A DNA stretch of 64,000 nt. Source: Roseovarius sp. EL26 (GTDB lineage Bacteria > Pseudomonadota > Alphaproteobacteria > Rhodobacterales > Rhodobacteraceae). Of the stretch, positions 27,279 to 36,784 are shown piece after piece. The position numbers and the translations under genes were made by a program. A model generated the notes under the pieces. It saw only the letters and a program-made list of their open reading frames with translations. It searched no databases and was not told the DNA's origin. The stretch's first letter is position 1. Each line of letters starts with the position of its first letter. The DNA is taken from NCBI RefSeq assembly GCF_900327775.1, contig NZ_OUMZ01000006.1, forward strand, positions 62,001-126,000, written 5' to 3'.

Positions 27279-27307
27279 AGGCGTCCCGATTTGCATCGAG
27301 ACGCCTT
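27279..27307 (-). terminator. Terminator for degP (possibly bidirectional)
   Basis: Arms AGGCGTC-CGAT and ATCG-GACGCCT form a long stem with one mismatch. On the minus strand the stem is followed by a run of five T residues, making a good intrinsic terminator for degP. It starts within four bases of the stop of the plus-strand fusion gene and may serve both. Confidence 0.75.
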
Positions 27308-27335
27308 CACGAGGTAGGTCCTGGAGGAGACCTAG

Positions 27336-28802
27336 TTATTCGCTGCCATCCAGCGAAAGCGCAACAAAACGCGGGTCACCGGCACGACGCACCAGCAGCA
27401 ATATCGATTTACGGCCCGCCTCTTTGGCGTCTTCAATGCGTGTTTCAAGATCCTCAATGCTGGTCACGTTTTGCTGACCAGCTTCGGTGATAACATCGCC
27501 AGCACGCATGCCCTTGTCATACGCCTCAGATAGGTTGTTCAGATCGCGTACCACCAGACCAGTGGCATCGGCGTCCAGATCAAGCTGTTTGCGCAACTCG
27601 CTGTTCAATTCACTCAACTCCATACCAAGTACGGTTTTTTCAGTTGGGGCGACATCTTCTTCCTCAACACCCTCTTCAGGCACAGCACCTTCGGCCGCTT
27701 CGCGACGACCCAGCGTGATCTTGAGCGTTTGGGTTTTCCCATCCCGGAAAACCACCATACGAACAGTTTTACCAACTTCGCTGTTGCCGACTTCACGAAC
27801 CAACCCGCGTGTATCCGAGACGTCCTTGCCATCAAATGACATGATCACATCACCCGCCAGCACACCGCCCTCGGACGCAGGGCCCTCTGGGACATCCGTC
27901 ACCATCGCGCCAGCTGCTTTTTCAAGGCCAAGCGCCTCGGCCATATCTTCGGTCACATCCTGAATGCGGACACCCAACCAACCCCGGCGGGTTTCACCAA
28001 ATTCCTGCAACTGATCGACCACCCGGGTCACAACGTTAGAGGCCATTGAAAATCCGATACCGATTGATCCGCCGTTAGGCGACAAGATCGCGGTGTTCAC
28101 GCCAATCACTTCACCGTCAAGATTGAACAGTGGTCCACCAGAATTACCTTGGTTAATGGCCGCGTCAGTTTGGATGTAATCATCATAAGTGCCACTCAAT
28201 GCGCGATTACGGGCCGATACAATCCCGGCACTGACGGAAAAACCCTGACCCAGCGGGTTGCCCATAGCCACAACCCAGTCCCCTACACGGGCAACATCAC
28301 TATCGCCGAATGAAACAAAGGCCAAAGGCTCATCTGCTTCGACCTTCAGAAGGGCGATGTCGGTCTTGGGGTCCGTGCCAACAACCGTAGCTGTCAACTC
28401 TTTGCCGGAATAGAATTCAATGATGATCTCATCGGCGGATTGAATCACATGGTTGTTTGTCACCACATAGCCGTCTTCAGAGATTACAAAACCTGATCCC
28501 AGCGCCTGTGTCCGCTGTGGCCGGTCGCCTTGGCCGCTGCGATCACGAAATTCACGAAAGAAATCCTCAAACGGGGATCCCTCTGGCACGATCGGTGATG
28601 GCCCACCATTCGCGACAACCGTCGACGTTGTGATGTTTACCACCGCCGGGCTGAATTGTTCGGCTAGATCGGCAAAACTATCCGGGCGGGCCGAGGCTGC
28701 GATGACCTGCAGAAGCAACATGGCAAATGCTAGTGCCAATAACCAAAATGACTGCAACACACGATGAACATTAAATTCTGCTGATACTGTTCGGGCTTTC
28801 AC
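27336..28802 (-). CDS. DegP/DegQ-type periplasmic serine protease (HtrA)
   Basis: This 488-residue envelope protease degrades or refolds misfolded exported proteins. A signal anchor (LLALAFAMLLLQVIAASARP) precedes the trypsin-like domain with His in VVTNNHVI, Asp in KTDIALLKV and Ser in NQGNSGGPL. Two PDZ domains follow (about residues 285-375 and 400-485), joined by an acidic linker EEGVEEEDVAPTE. The GTG start at 28802 was chosen because GGAGG lies upstream at normal spacing. It sits downstream of hflK-hflC-DUF2065 on the same strand, with a 125-base gap holding a dyad. Confidence 0.95.
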   Translation of the reverse strand: MKARTVSAEFNVHRVLQSFWLLALAFAMLLLQVIAASARPDSFADLAEQFSPAVVNITTSTVVANGGPSPIVPEGSPFEDFFREFRDRSGQGDRPQRTQALGSGFVISEDGYVVTNNHVIQSADEIIIEFYSGKELTATVVGTDPKTDIALLKVEADEPLAFVSFGDSDVARVGDWVVAMGNPLGQGFSVSAGIVSARNRALSGTYDDYIQTDAAINQGNSGGPLFNLDGEVIGVNTAILSPNGGSIGIGFSMASNVVTRVVDQLQEFGETRRGWLGVRIQDVTEDMAEALGLEKAAGAMVTDVPEGPASEGGVLAGDVIMSFDGKDVSDTRGLVREVGNSEVGKTVRMVVFRDGKTQTLKITLGRREAAEGAVPEEGVEEEDVAPTEKTVLGMELSELNSELRKQLDLDADATGLVVRDLNNLSEAYDKGMRAGDVITEAGQQNVTSIEDLETRIEDAKEAGRKSILLLVRRAGDPRFVALSLDGSE

Positions 28803-28903
28803 ACCGGGGCCTCCTGTTGTGCGGCCTACGTAACCGCTTTATCTTTATGCAATGTAGGTACAATCACGCAGATCGCAAACGACGCTACATCATGTCACGT
28901 GCA

Positions 28904-28919
28904 TGTGAACGTTTTCACA
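28904..28919. promoter_or_regulatory. TGTGA-N6-TCACA dyad upstream of degP
   Basis: A perfect 16-base dyad with half sites TGTGAA and TTCACA lies about 100 bases upstream of the degP start and just after the DUF2065 stop. It matches the CRP-family consensus TGTGA-N6-TCACA exactly. Binding by a CRP/FNR-family regulator is inferred from the pattern alone. Confidence 0.45.
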
Positions 28920-28927
28920 GCCATAAA

Positions 28928-29125
28928 TCAAGCACCAAGCGCCTTGGCGATCCAGATCGCGAAAACACCCAGTGCCATAGCGACCAATCCCATCACACGC
29001 CGGCTGCCTTCGGGCATTTCTTTAAATGCCGTAAGGAACTGCTCAACAAGAGAAGGGGCCAGCGCGTAGACCAGCCCCTCAACCACCAAGACCAGCCCTA
29101 CGGCCAGAAATAGCATCCCGATCAT
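28928..29125 (-). CDS. DUF2065 small membrane protein
   Basis: This 65-residue protein has two membrane helices: MLFLAVGLVLVVEGLVYALAP and VMGLVAMALGVFAIWIAK, joined by a FKEMPEGSRR loop. This matches the DUF2065 family, which is usually found next to hflC as here. The start overlaps the hflC stop by one base (TAATG). It may be an accessory to the HflKC-FtsH complex; the function is unproven. Confidence 0.88.
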   Translation of the reverse strand: MIGMLFLAVGLVLVVEGLVYALAPSLVEQFLTAFKEMPEGSRRVMGLVAMALGVFAIWIAKALGA

Positions 29126-30015
29126 TATTGTGCCGGAGCAGAAGCAGGTGCACCGGAGTCAGAACGCAAATAATTGAAGAACTCGTGGTCCGGCGACATC
29201 ACCATCGACGAGTTACTACCTTGCAACGCTTGTCGATAGGCATTGAGCGAGCGGTAGAATTCAAAGAACTCTTCGTCCTTACCAAAGGCCTCTGCAAAGA
29301 TTGCGTTACGTTCGGCGTCTGCCTCACCACGGACGATCTCGGCTTCGCGGCGTGCTTCAGATGTGACTTCAACTACGGTTCTATCGGCTTGCGCCTGAAT
29401 ACGCTGCGCCGCTTCGTTACCACGAGCCCGCTCATCCGTTGCTTCACGAATACGTTCGGCGCGCATCCGATCGAATGTGGCTTCAAGGTTTTGTGGCGGA
29501 AGGTCAGTGCGTTTCAGGCGCACGTCGACGATCTCAACACCCAGCGAAGCAGCATCATCATAAGCTCCATTGCGAATTTGCAACATCAAAGCTGCACGGT
29601 CTGTGCTAAGGATGTCATTCGACGAAACCGAGCCCAGAATTTCCCGTGTTTGCGCACGCAGAATCGAATCCAACCGGCTTTCTGCTGTCGCGATCCCACC
29701 AGTACCAACCGCCAAACGGAATTTTTCCACATCTGCAATACGATAGCGTGCAAAAGCATCAACCATGAGACGACGATCATCCAACGGGGTGATTTCCAGA
29801 GGATCAATGTCCCGGCTGAGAATACGGTCATCATAGGTTACAACTTGCTGAATGCCCGGAATCTTGAACCCAAGACCAGGATCTTCTTTCACAGCGACGA
29901 TACGACCAAATTGTAAAATAAGTGCTTTCTCACGTTCATCTACGATGAAAATGGACGACAAAACACCAGCAACACCAAGCGCCAGAATTGGCAGGATGAA
30001 TTTTGACTTACTCAT
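29125..30015 (-). CDS. hflC: HflC, SPFH-domain regulator of FtsH
   Basis: HflC pairs with HflK in a large membrane cage that modulates the FtsH protease. The 296-residue protein has an N-terminal anchor (FILPILALGVAGVLSSIFIV), the SPFH domain beginning DEREKALILQFGRIV, and a long charged coiled coil (RMRAERIREATDERARGNEAAQ). It begins one base after hflK ends and overlaps the DUF2065 gene at its end. Confidence 0.95.
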   Translation of the reverse strand: MSKSKFILPILALGVAGVLSSIFIVDEREKALILQFGRIVAVKEDPGLGFKIPGIQQVVTYDDRILSRDIDPLEITPLDDRRLMVDAFARYRIADVEKFRLAVGTGGIATAESRLDSILRAQTREILGSVSSNDILSTDRAALMLQIRNGAYDDAASLGVEIVDVRLKRTDLPPQNLEATFDRMRAERIREATDERARGNEAAQRIQAQADRTVVEVTSEARREAEIVRGEADAERNAIFAEAFGKDEEFFEFYRSLNAYRQALQGSNSSMVMSPDHEFFNYLRSDSGAPASAPAQ

Positions 30016-30016
30016 A

Positions 30017-31141
30017 TTATTGTCCTCCGTCGTTCGAGCGACGCAATTCGTTCAGTGGAAGATAAGGAACAACACCCTGACCGCTCCCTGATGTGTCATC
30101 AAGAATGATCTTATTAACCCCGCCCAGAACATCTTCCATCGTTTCCAGATAGAGGCGTTTACGGGTCACTGCAGGCGCTTTTTCATATTCTGTAAGAACA
30201 GCCGAGAAACGGCTAGCCTCACCCTGCGCCTCGTTCACAACACGGGCACGATAGCCTTCGGCGCGTTCCAGTTCTTGCGCGGCATCACCACGGGCACGAG
30301 CCAAAACCTTGTTCGCATAAGCATCCGCTTCGTTTTGAACCCGGCTACGTTCCTGTTCAGCGGCCTGAACGTCCAAAAACGCATCAATCACTGACCGCGG
30401 TGGGTCGGCTTTGTCAAAGTTTACACGCACGATGTTCACACCACTGTTGTAGCTATCCAATGTGCTTTGAATCAGCTCTTCCAGACGCGAGGCAATTACA
30501 CCCCGATCCCGGTTCAAGATCGGCGCAAGATTGGATTGCGCAATAATCTCACGCATCGCGGATTCACTCACCGCAACAATCGTGGCTTTAGGGTCTTCGA
30601 GATTGAACAGATATTTGGCTGGATCACTAATGTTCCAAACGACCTGGAAATCAATGTCGACGATGTTTTCGTCGCCGGTCAGCATTAGGCCCGCTTCAGA
30701 CCCGCGATTGCCAACACCGATATCTTCGTTTTGCTCCCGCGTAACCGGCAATTTTTCATAGGTCACAAAAGGCCAAGGCGCGACATTCAGACCAGAGTCC
30801 GCGGTTTTGTAGTATTTGCCAAGGAACAGCTCAACAGATTGTTCTTCAGGTTTGACAGTATAGACACTTGCCATCAGCCAGAGCCCGACAGCAATCAGGC
30901 CGCCAAGCACAAAAGTCCCCTTGCCAAATCCAGGGCCACCCTGACCAGAGCCGCCAGACTGACCATCGCCGCCCTTGCCGCCCATCAAGACACGCAAGTG
31001 GTCTTGGCCCTTTTTCATCAGCTCATCAATTTCAGGAATCTGAGGGCCGCCCTCGGGCGGGCGTTGACCGCCGCGATTCTTGTCATCGCCACCGCCTGAG
31101 TTTCCGCCGCCGCCCCATGGGCCGCCAGAATTTCCAGCCAT
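30017..31141 (-). CDS. hflK: HflK, SPFH-domain regulator of FtsH
   Basis: The 374-residue partner of HflC starts with a glycine-rich cytoplasmic tail of about 85 residues (GGPWGGGGNSGGGDD and repeats), followed by a single TM (TFVLGGLIAVGLWLMASVYTV) and the SPFH domain (VKPEEQSVELFLGKYY). A helical segment (AAQELERAEGYRARVVNEAQGEA) completes it. The operon order hflK-hflC-DUF2065-degP groups membrane and periplasmic protein quality control. Confidence 0.95.
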   Translation of the reverse strand: MAGNSGGPWGGGGNSGGGDDKNRGGQRPPEGGPQIPEIDELMKKGQDHLRVLMGGKGGDGQSGGSGQGGPGFGKGTFVLGGLIAVGLWLMASVYTVKPEEQSVELFLGKYYKTADSGLNVAPWPFVTYEKLPVTREQNEDIGVGNRGSEAGLMLTGDENIVDIDFQVVWNISDPAKYLFNLEDPKATIVAVSESAMREIIAQSNLAPILNRDRGVIASRLEELIQSTLDSYNSGVNIVRVNFDKADPPRSVIDAFLDVQAAEQERSRVQNEADAYANKVLARARGDAAQELERAEGYRARVVNEAQGEASRFSAVLTEYEKAPAVTRKRLYLETMEDVLGGVNKIILDDTSGSGQGVVPYLPLNELRRSNDGGQ

Positions 31142-31210
31142 CTATTCTCTTCCTCTGTTGCCTCGCCTTTGCAGGCGCTTCATTCTAACCTGTGCAGGCT
31201 GGTTGAAAAA

Positions 31211-32566
31211 TCAACCTGTCCTGACGGGTGTTTTCATGGTTACGATTTCTTCCGACATAGTCGGATGAACTGCAACCGTTCGGTCAAAATCTTCTTTTGT
31301 GGCGCCCATCTTCACCGCCACACCAGCCAATTGGATCATTTCACCGGCGCCGGGGGCCACGATGTGGCATCCTAGAACCTTGCGTGTGGCTTGGCTAACG
31401 ATCAGCTTCATCATCACCCGCGCCGCACGCCCAGCAAAGCTTTGCTGCATCGGCTTGAACGATGTTGCATAAACCTCAATCGGTTCTTGCTCGCGCGCGG
31501 CTTCTTCACTCAACCCAACGGTGCCAATCTCAGGCTGGGTGAAAATTGCTGTAGGGATCAAGTCATGATCAACCTTGGTTGGATTGCCGTTAAACACGGT
31601 TTCAACAAAAGCCATGCCTTCACGAATAGCCACAGGTGTCAGATTGACCCGATCGGTCACGTCGCCCACAGCGTAAACCGATGGCACCGAGGTCTGAGAA
31701 TACTCATCAACGACAATCTCGCCTTTGCGACCCAGTTTCACACCGATGTCTTCAAAACCCATATCGCCTGTATTTGGGCTACGACCGGTAGCAAACATAA
31801 CTTGTTCAAAGACCTGTTCGGATCCGTTGGTCGCTTTGACATTGTAGCCACCTTCAACCGGTTCCATCGAGAGGATGTTTGTGCCCAGATGCAGGTCGAT
31901 ACCTGCGGCGATCATTTCCTCTGACACCAACCCGCGCGCCTCTTCATCAAAGCCACGCAAAATCTGTGCGCCGCGATAATACTGCGTCACATCCACACCA
32001 AGACCATTCAGGATGCCCGCGAATTCACAAGCAATATAGCCACCGCCGATAATCAGAATGGATTTTGGCAGCGCATCAAAATGGAACATGTCATTGCTGG
32101 TCAACCCATGCTCAGCACCCGGCAGATCGGGTTTCACCGGACGACCGCCTGAGGCCACCAAGATATGCTTGGCTGTTTTACGAGTACCATCAGCCAGCTC
32201 AACTGTATGAGCGTCAGCCAGTCTGGCACGACTATCAAATGTCTCGACCCCGTTGGAGTTCAGAATGTTGCGATACACGCCCTCAAGCCGGTCCAACTCT
32301 GCGTTGAGTTTACCTTTGAAGGCATCCCAATTGAAGCCACCAGCATGCACGGTCCAGCCATACGCCTGCGCATCGGCTATGTGGCCAGGATACTCGCTGG
32401 CGAACACCATCAGTTTTTTCGGCACACAACCGCGGATCACACAAGTACCGCCATAGCGATCCTCTTCGGCCAGTGCGACCTTGGCACCACCCTGTGCCGC
32501 AACTCGCGCGGCTCTTACGCCGCCAGAACCGCCGCCAATCACAAAGAGATCATAGTCAAATGCCAT
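31211..32566 (-). CDS. gor: Glutathione-disulfide reductase
   Basis: This 451-residue flavoprotein reduces oxidised glutathione with NADPH. The FAD-binding GGGSGGVRAARVAA and redox-active disulfide GGTCVIRGCVPKK are near the N-terminus; the second dinucleotide site is IIGGGYIACEFAG. The catalytic His-Glu pair lies in VAVHPTMSEEIV near the C-terminus. The absence of the lipoamide dehydrogenase CLNxGCIPSK pattern, together with the VIRGCVPKK form, supports Gor. It ends 69 bases before hflK and is 12 bases after rpiA. Confidence 0.93.
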   Translation of the reverse strand: MAFDYDLFVIGGGSGGVRAARVAAQGGAKVALAEEDRYGGTCVIRGCVPKKLMVFASEYPGHIADAQAYGWTVHAGGFNWDAFKGKLNAELDRLEGVYRNILNSNGVETFDSRARLADAHTVELADGTRKTAKHILVASGGRPVKPDLPGAEHGLTSNDMFHFDALPKSILIIGGGYIACEFAGILNGLGVDVTQYYRGAQILRGFDEEARGLVSEEMIAAGIDLHLGTNILSMEPVEGGYNVKATNGSEQVFEQVMFATGRSPNTGDMGFEDIGVKLGRKGEIVVDEYSQTSVPSVYAVGDVTDRVNLTPVAIREGMAFVETVFNGNPTKVDHDLIPTAIFTQPEIGTVGLSEEAAREQEPIEVYATSFKPMQQSFAGRAARVMMKLIVSQATRKVLGCHIVAPGAGEMIQLAGVAVKMGATKEDFDRTVAVHPTMSEEIVTMKTPVRTG

Positions 32567-32578
32567 TGTTATTCGCCT

Positions 32579-33367
32579 TTAGTCTTGTAGGTCAGTGAAC
32601 AGATTATCGGATTCTTGAAATTCAAGACGGTCCTTCGCCACTGTACCCTCGTTAATGTCACGTGTTTCCACCCGGCCATCGCCATAGCCAAGGATCACGA
32701 CATCGCAGATATCAATGAACAGCCCGTTTTCAACCACACCAGGGATTTGGTTCAGAACCATCGCCATCTGATACGGGTTGCCAATGCGACCCAGATGCAG
32801 GTCAAGAATGTAATTGCCTTCATCAGTTTTAAATGGGCTATCACCTGTCATCCGCAGTGAAATTTCTTGTCCCAGCACGTCCATACTGACCAAAAGTTCT
32901 TCTGTCAGTGACTTGGTCGTCTTCCAGCCAAAGGGAATTACCTCAATCGGCAGTGGGAAAGAACCAAGGGTTTCAACCTCTTTGCCAACATCAGCAATCA
33001 CAATCATTTGATCGCTAGCCGTGGCCACGATCTTTTCTTGCAGCAGCGCACCACCGCCGCCTTTGATCAGGTTCAGATCTTTGTCAAACTCATCTGCACC
33101 ATCAATCGTGATGTCCAGCCATTTGGCCTCATCCAGCGTCACAACCTCAATGCCAACCTCGCGGGCCAGTTTGGCGGTACGGGTCGAAGTCGGTACACCC
33201 TTTATCTTGAGCCCGTCTTTTTGAACCAGTTCGCCCAGGCACCGCACCATCCAAGCGGCCGTGCTGCCGGTTCCCAGGCCAACACGCATTCCGTCTTCGA
33301 TAAAATCCACCGCACGTTTTGCAGCAACAAATTTTGCCTTGTCGATGGGTGACAGCTCTCCGGCCAT
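32579..33367 (-). CDS. rpiA: Ribose-5-phosphate isomerase A
   Basis: RpiA interconverts ribose 5-phosphate and ribulose 5-phosphate in the pentose phosphate pathway. The 262-residue protein contains GLGTGSTAAWMV, the active-site Asp loop DGADEFD, and KGGGGALLQEKI. The start at 33367 follows TTGGAG; an in-frame upstream extension is rich in cysteine and unlike the family, so it is excluded. It is first in a run with gor. Pairing with glutathione reductase may link NADPH-generating sugar flux to redox defence. Confidence 0.93.
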   Translation of the reverse strand: MAGELSPIDKAKFVAAKRAVDFIEDGMRVGLGTGSTAAWMVRCLGELVQKDGLKIKGVPTSTRTAKLAREVGIEVVTLDEAKWLDITIDGADEFDKDLNLIKGGGGALLQEKIVATASDQMIVIADVGKEVETLGSFPLPIEVIPFGWKTTKSLTEELLVSMDVLGQEISLRMTGDSPFKTDEGNYILDLHLGRIGNPYQMAMVLNQIPGVVENGLFIDICDVVILGYGDGRVETRDINEGTVAKDRLEFQESDNLFTDLQD

Positions 33368-33557
33368 GGCAGCAACTCCAATAGTTTTGAAGGTTATAGC
33401 AAGTTCTCCGCCACGCGCGAGGGGGGACAGCAACGTTTTTGAGCCCATGGCCGCAAAATCCCCTGAAAATATACACGCACAGCCGCAAATACATCGCTTC
33501 GACCCATTTTTTGCCAAAGAACGAATGGGGCTATTACTGGGTTATTCTTCCCTGTTA

Positions 33558-33574
33558 TGATTGAAATTCAATCA
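33558..33574. promoter_or_regulatory. 17-base perfect palindrome in the rpiA-sdaA intergenic region
   Basis: The sequence TGATTGAA-A-TTCAATCA is perfectly symmetric about its central base. It lies about 100 bases upstream of sdaA and 190 bases upstream of rpiA, a plausible operator position for either divergent gene. The regulator is unknown. Confidence 0.5.
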
Positions 33575-33677
33575 CGGCGTTCTGTACCTTATAAAACATG
33601 TCGCTTTTGCGATATTATGTTCGCCTATATTCGGGCATGTGCGCAGAAAGCCAATACTAACTTTGGAGAATTCAGGA

Positions 33678-35051
33678 ATGTTCCTGTCGGTGTTTGACAT
33701 GTTCAAAGTGGGCGTTGGTCCATCCTCATCCCATACCATGGGACCCATGGTGGCAGCGGCCAACTTTCTGGAAAAAATGCGCGCCGCACCTTTTGACTTC
33801 AAAGGATTGCGTGGGTCTTTGCACGGCTCACTTGCGTTCACGGGTATTGGCCACGCCACTGACCGCGCGACCATCCTAGGGCTGGCCGGATTCATGCCCG
33901 ACACCTATGACAACGACAAAGCCGAAGCAGCGTTGGAACATATTCGCGACACACACACCGTGACCCCCGAAGGGTTGCCGACGCTGACCTTTAATCCAAA
34001 AGAAGATCTGGCCTTTGATTTTGGTCCAAACTTGCCCGGCCATGCCAATGGCATGATTTTGATGGCAACAGATGCGCAGGGTGATGTCATCTTGCAAGAA
34101 ACATATTACTCCATCGGCGGCGGTTTTGTTGTGACCGAGGCCGAACTGGCTGAGGGACAATCCACGCAGGATGAAACACCTGTGCCTTATCCGTTCACCT
34201 CTGCTGCGCAAATGCTGGAAATGACGGAGACATCCGGTAAATCCATTGCACAAATGAAGCGTGAAAACGAAATTGCGCAGAACGGCGAGGATCATTTGAA
34301 AAATGGTATCGCACGTGTTTGGCAAGTGATGAATGACTGTATTGAACGCGGCCTTGTCACCGATGGCATCTTACCGGGCGGCTTAAACGTCAAACGCCGT
34401 GCCAAGAACATTTATGATGCCCTTTTGGAAGAACGCGGATCAAATCAAAACGCCCCACATAAAATCAATGACTGGATGAGCGTCTACGCCATGGCAGTTA
34501 ATGAGGAAAACGCCGCTGGCGGGCAGGTTGTCACGGCCCCCACCAATGGTGCCGCTGGCGTTGTGCCAGCGGTGATCAAATACTGGCTGGAACATGTGCC
34601 CGGTGCGTCTGAGAACCGGATTGAAGAATTTCTTCTCACTGCTTCTGCAATCGGTGGCCTGGTTAAATTCAACGCCTCTATCAGCGGAGCTGAGGCCGGA
34701 TGCCAGGCCGAAGTAGGCAGCGCATCCGCTATGGGAGCCGCTGGATTGGCCGCCGTTTTGGGCGGCACACCGATGCAAATCGAAAACGCGGCCGAGATCG
34801 CGCTTGAACACCACATGGGCATGACCTGTGATCCGGTCAAAGGTCTGGTCCAAGTCCCCTGTATTGAACGCAACGGACTGGGCGCAATCAAAGCTGTGTC
34901 TGCGGCATCACTTGCGATGCGTGGTGATGGTACTCATCTGGTACCGCTAGATGCCTGCATCGAAACCATGCGTCAAACCGGTCTCGATATGGGTGAAAAA
35001 TACAAGGAAACATCGCTGGGCGGGCTTGCGGTCAACATTCCGAACTGTTGA
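33678..35051 (+). CDS. sdaA: L-serine ammonia-lyase (iron-sulfur type)
   Basis: This 457-residue single-chain enzyme deaminates L-serine to pyruvate. The N-terminal beta domain has VGVGPSSSHTMGPM, and the alpha domain contains NGAAGVVPAV and the iron-sulfur cysteines in EAGCQAEVG, GMTCDPVKG and VPCIERN. The ATG at 33678 was chosen because GGAG lies nine bases upstream and homologues begin MFLSVFDMFKVG. Its stop overlaps the following transporter gene in TGATG, so the two are coupled. Confidence 0.94.
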   Translation: MFLSVFDMFKVGVGPSSSHTMGPMVAAANFLEKMRAAPFDFKGLRGSLHGSLAFTGIGHATDRATILGLAGFMPDTYDNDKAEAALEHIRDTHTVTPEGLPTLTFNPKEDLAFDFGPNLPGHANGMILMATDAQGDVILQETYYSIGGGFVVTEAELAEGQSTQDETPVPYPFTSAAQMLEMTETSGKSIAQMKRENEIAQNGEDHLKNGIARVWQVMNDCIERGLVTDGILPGGLNVKRRAKNIYDALLEERGSNQNAPHKINDWMSVYAMAVNEENAAGGQVVTAPTNGAAGVVPAVIKYWLEHVPGASENRIEEFLLTASAIGGLVKFNASISGAEAGCQAEVGSASAMGAAGLAAVLGGTPMQIENAAEIALEHHMGMTCDPVKGLVQVPCIERNGLGAIKAVSAASLAMRGDGTHLVPLDACIETMRQTGLDMGEKYKETSLGGLAVNIPNC

Positions 35052-35962
35052 TGGATCAGGCAAACCGCACCAGTCTGGGTATACTGATGATGGTGGGGTT
35101 TGCCATTCTTGCCCCAGTGATGGATGCCTGCGCCAAATTGATTGGTGATGGCCTTGCTGTTGGGCAAATCGTAACCACACGGTTTATTTTCCAAACTGCG
35201 ATTTTGCTACCTATCGCGACTTACTATGGTTGGCTGCACAGACCCACCAAACATGAGACCTCATTACATCTGGCGCGAGCGGTCTTGATCATTATTGCAA
35301 CGTCATTTTTCTTTACCGCACTGCGGTACATGCCCATCGCCGATGCTATCTCGATCTTTTTTGTTGAGCCATTCATTCTGACCCTGCTGGGGGCTTGGTT
35401 GCTGGGGGAACAGATCGGGCCACGTCGCTACATCGCATGTATCATTGGGTTTGCAGGCGCACTTTTGATCATTCAGCCCCGTTTTATAGATATCGGGTTT
35501 GCAGCATTCTTGCCGTTGGTCACGGCGATGTGCTTTGCTTTTTATCTGATCCTGACACGGCAAATGGCAACCCGCATGCACCCGATCACCCTGCAGGCCT
35601 ATACCGGCATAGCCGCACTAATTATTGCGTTGCCGTTGCTTTGGGGGTTTGACGGGTCAGGATTTTCACCACTTGATCCGTCTTGGCCAGATCAACACGA
35701 GCTTTGGCTATTAGTAATCTTGGGTTTGATTGCGACGATGTCGCATGTCTTTATCAGCTTTGCATTATCTCTGGCACCTGCATCCTTGATTGCGCCAATC
35801 CAATATCTAGAAATCGTCAGTGCCACCATCTTGGGCTACTACATCTTTAATGACCTACCCGACCGTATGACATTTTTGGGCATCTTTTTGATCGTCGGAT
35901 CAGGATTGTTTGTCTTTCTGCGCGAACGCCATATGGAACGCCGTCCGACCCCAGCCCCATAA
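35051..35962 (+). CDS. EamA-family (DMT) membrane transporter
   Basis: The 303-residue protein has ten membrane segments arranged as two EamA repeats, with the usual first-repeat end YMPIADAISIFFVEPFILTLLGAWLLGE and second-repeat end APIQYLEIVSATILGYYIFND. DMT transporters export amino acids or metabolites. Coupling to serine dehydratase suggests a serine-related or amino-acid substrate, but this is inference. It ends eight bases before the convergent thiN gene. Confidence 0.88.
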   Translation: MDQANRTSLGILMMVGFAILAPVMDACAKLIGDGLAVGQIVTTRFIFQTAILLPIATYYGWLHRPTKHETSLHLARAVLIIIATSFFFTALRYMPIADAISIFFVEPFILTLLGAWLLGEQIGPRRYIACIIGFAGALLIIQPRFIDIGFAAFLPLVTAMCFAFYLILTRQMATRMHPITLQAYTGIAALIIALPLLWGFDGSGFSPLDPSWPDQHELWLLVILGLIATMSHVFISFALSLAPASLIAPIQYLEIVSATILGYYIFNDLPDRMTFLGIFLIVGSGLFVFLRERHMERRPTPAP

Positions 35963-35970
35963 TACCGAGG

Positions 35971-36681
35971 TCAATCCCATTGTGCAGTCACCTCTTGCAA
36001 GGCTTGCGCAACTGTTTTCAAGGTATGATGCGGAAGAATGACAAGCATCTTGGGCGCCGTAACATCCAGTTGCACCGCGCCCGTTGTTCGGTTTGATGTA
36101 CCAATACGCCCATCAGGTGCGAAGTTCAGTCCGTTGATTGGCCATTGCAGCCCATCTGACATCCCCTCAACCGCACCCATAGGGAACAATGAGATCCGGC
36201 AATCTGCTGGTAGATCCAGAGATATCGATGGTGGGCAAAGAAAAACTACCTCGCTCAAACCCACCAAAACACAGCGATGTTGCGGAAACCGAACCAACGC
36301 ATTGTAGGCCGCAAGTTGGTGGTCCTGACGGTCTCCAGAAAAGCCCACAGCCAAAAGTAGAGGCGCAGCGATATTGCACAGGCATTTTTCAAAGTCGGTG
36401 CTGTCTTGTTCTGCCATCGGGAAGAGCCGCGAATCTGGTAGGTTGGCCTTGGTAATTTCTGAAATCGAATCAAAGTCACCAATCACGGCAAGTGGGTTCA
36501 GTCCTTTATTCACGACAAAATTAGCGCCGCCATCTGCTGCGATCAATTTGGGCGCAATTGAAAGAACCCGACTCAGATCATCCTCTGATATATTTGCACC
36601 ACCAATGAGGGTTATTGGATCTAAACTATCAACAATCACGATACTTTTCCAAGAATTAACCAGTTGCCTGAAACAAAACAC
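35971..36681 (-). CDS. thiN: Thiamine pyrophosphokinase
   Basis: This enzyme transfers pyrophosphate from ATP to thiamine. The 236-residue protein has AADGGANFVV, the metal site VIGDFDSI, EQDSTDFEKCL and the GFSGDRQDHQLAAYN segment, all typical. The C-terminal domain has the thiamine-binding GTSNRTTG motif region. The start may be the ATG at 36681 or a GTG about 14 codons later. No TPP riboswitch was recognised upstream. Confidence 0.88.
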   Translation of the reverse strand: MFCFRQLVNSWKSIVIVDSLDPITLIGGANISEDDLSRVLSIAPKLIAADGGANFVVNKGLNPLAVIGDFDSISEITKANLPDSRLFPMAEQDSTDFEKCLCNIAAPLLLAVGFSGDRQDHQLAAYNALVRFPQHRCVLVGLSEVVFLCPPSISLDLPADCRISLFPMGAVEGMSDGLQWPINGLNFAPDGRIGTSNRTTGAVQLDVTAPKMLVILPHHTLKTVAQALQEVTAQWD

Positions 36682-36784
36682 ATTCTGACCATCAAATAAT
36701 ACGCTAAAATTCTAACAATCGAGCATCTTTAGTCCTGCTGAGGATGGTATACGAATTATTGTACGCAAAAAAAGCGAAGTAAAT

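Noticed and set aside
29128..29916. 262-codon open frame on the plus strand opposite hflC
   Set aside because: It mirrors hflC exactly in coordinates, its product is cysteine/arginine rich with no recognisable motif, and the minus strand encodes a clear SPFH protein.
35971..36784. TPP riboswitch upstream of thiN
   Set aside because: No conserved thi-box sequence (CTGAGA ... ACCTGA-like) was found on the minus strand before the start.
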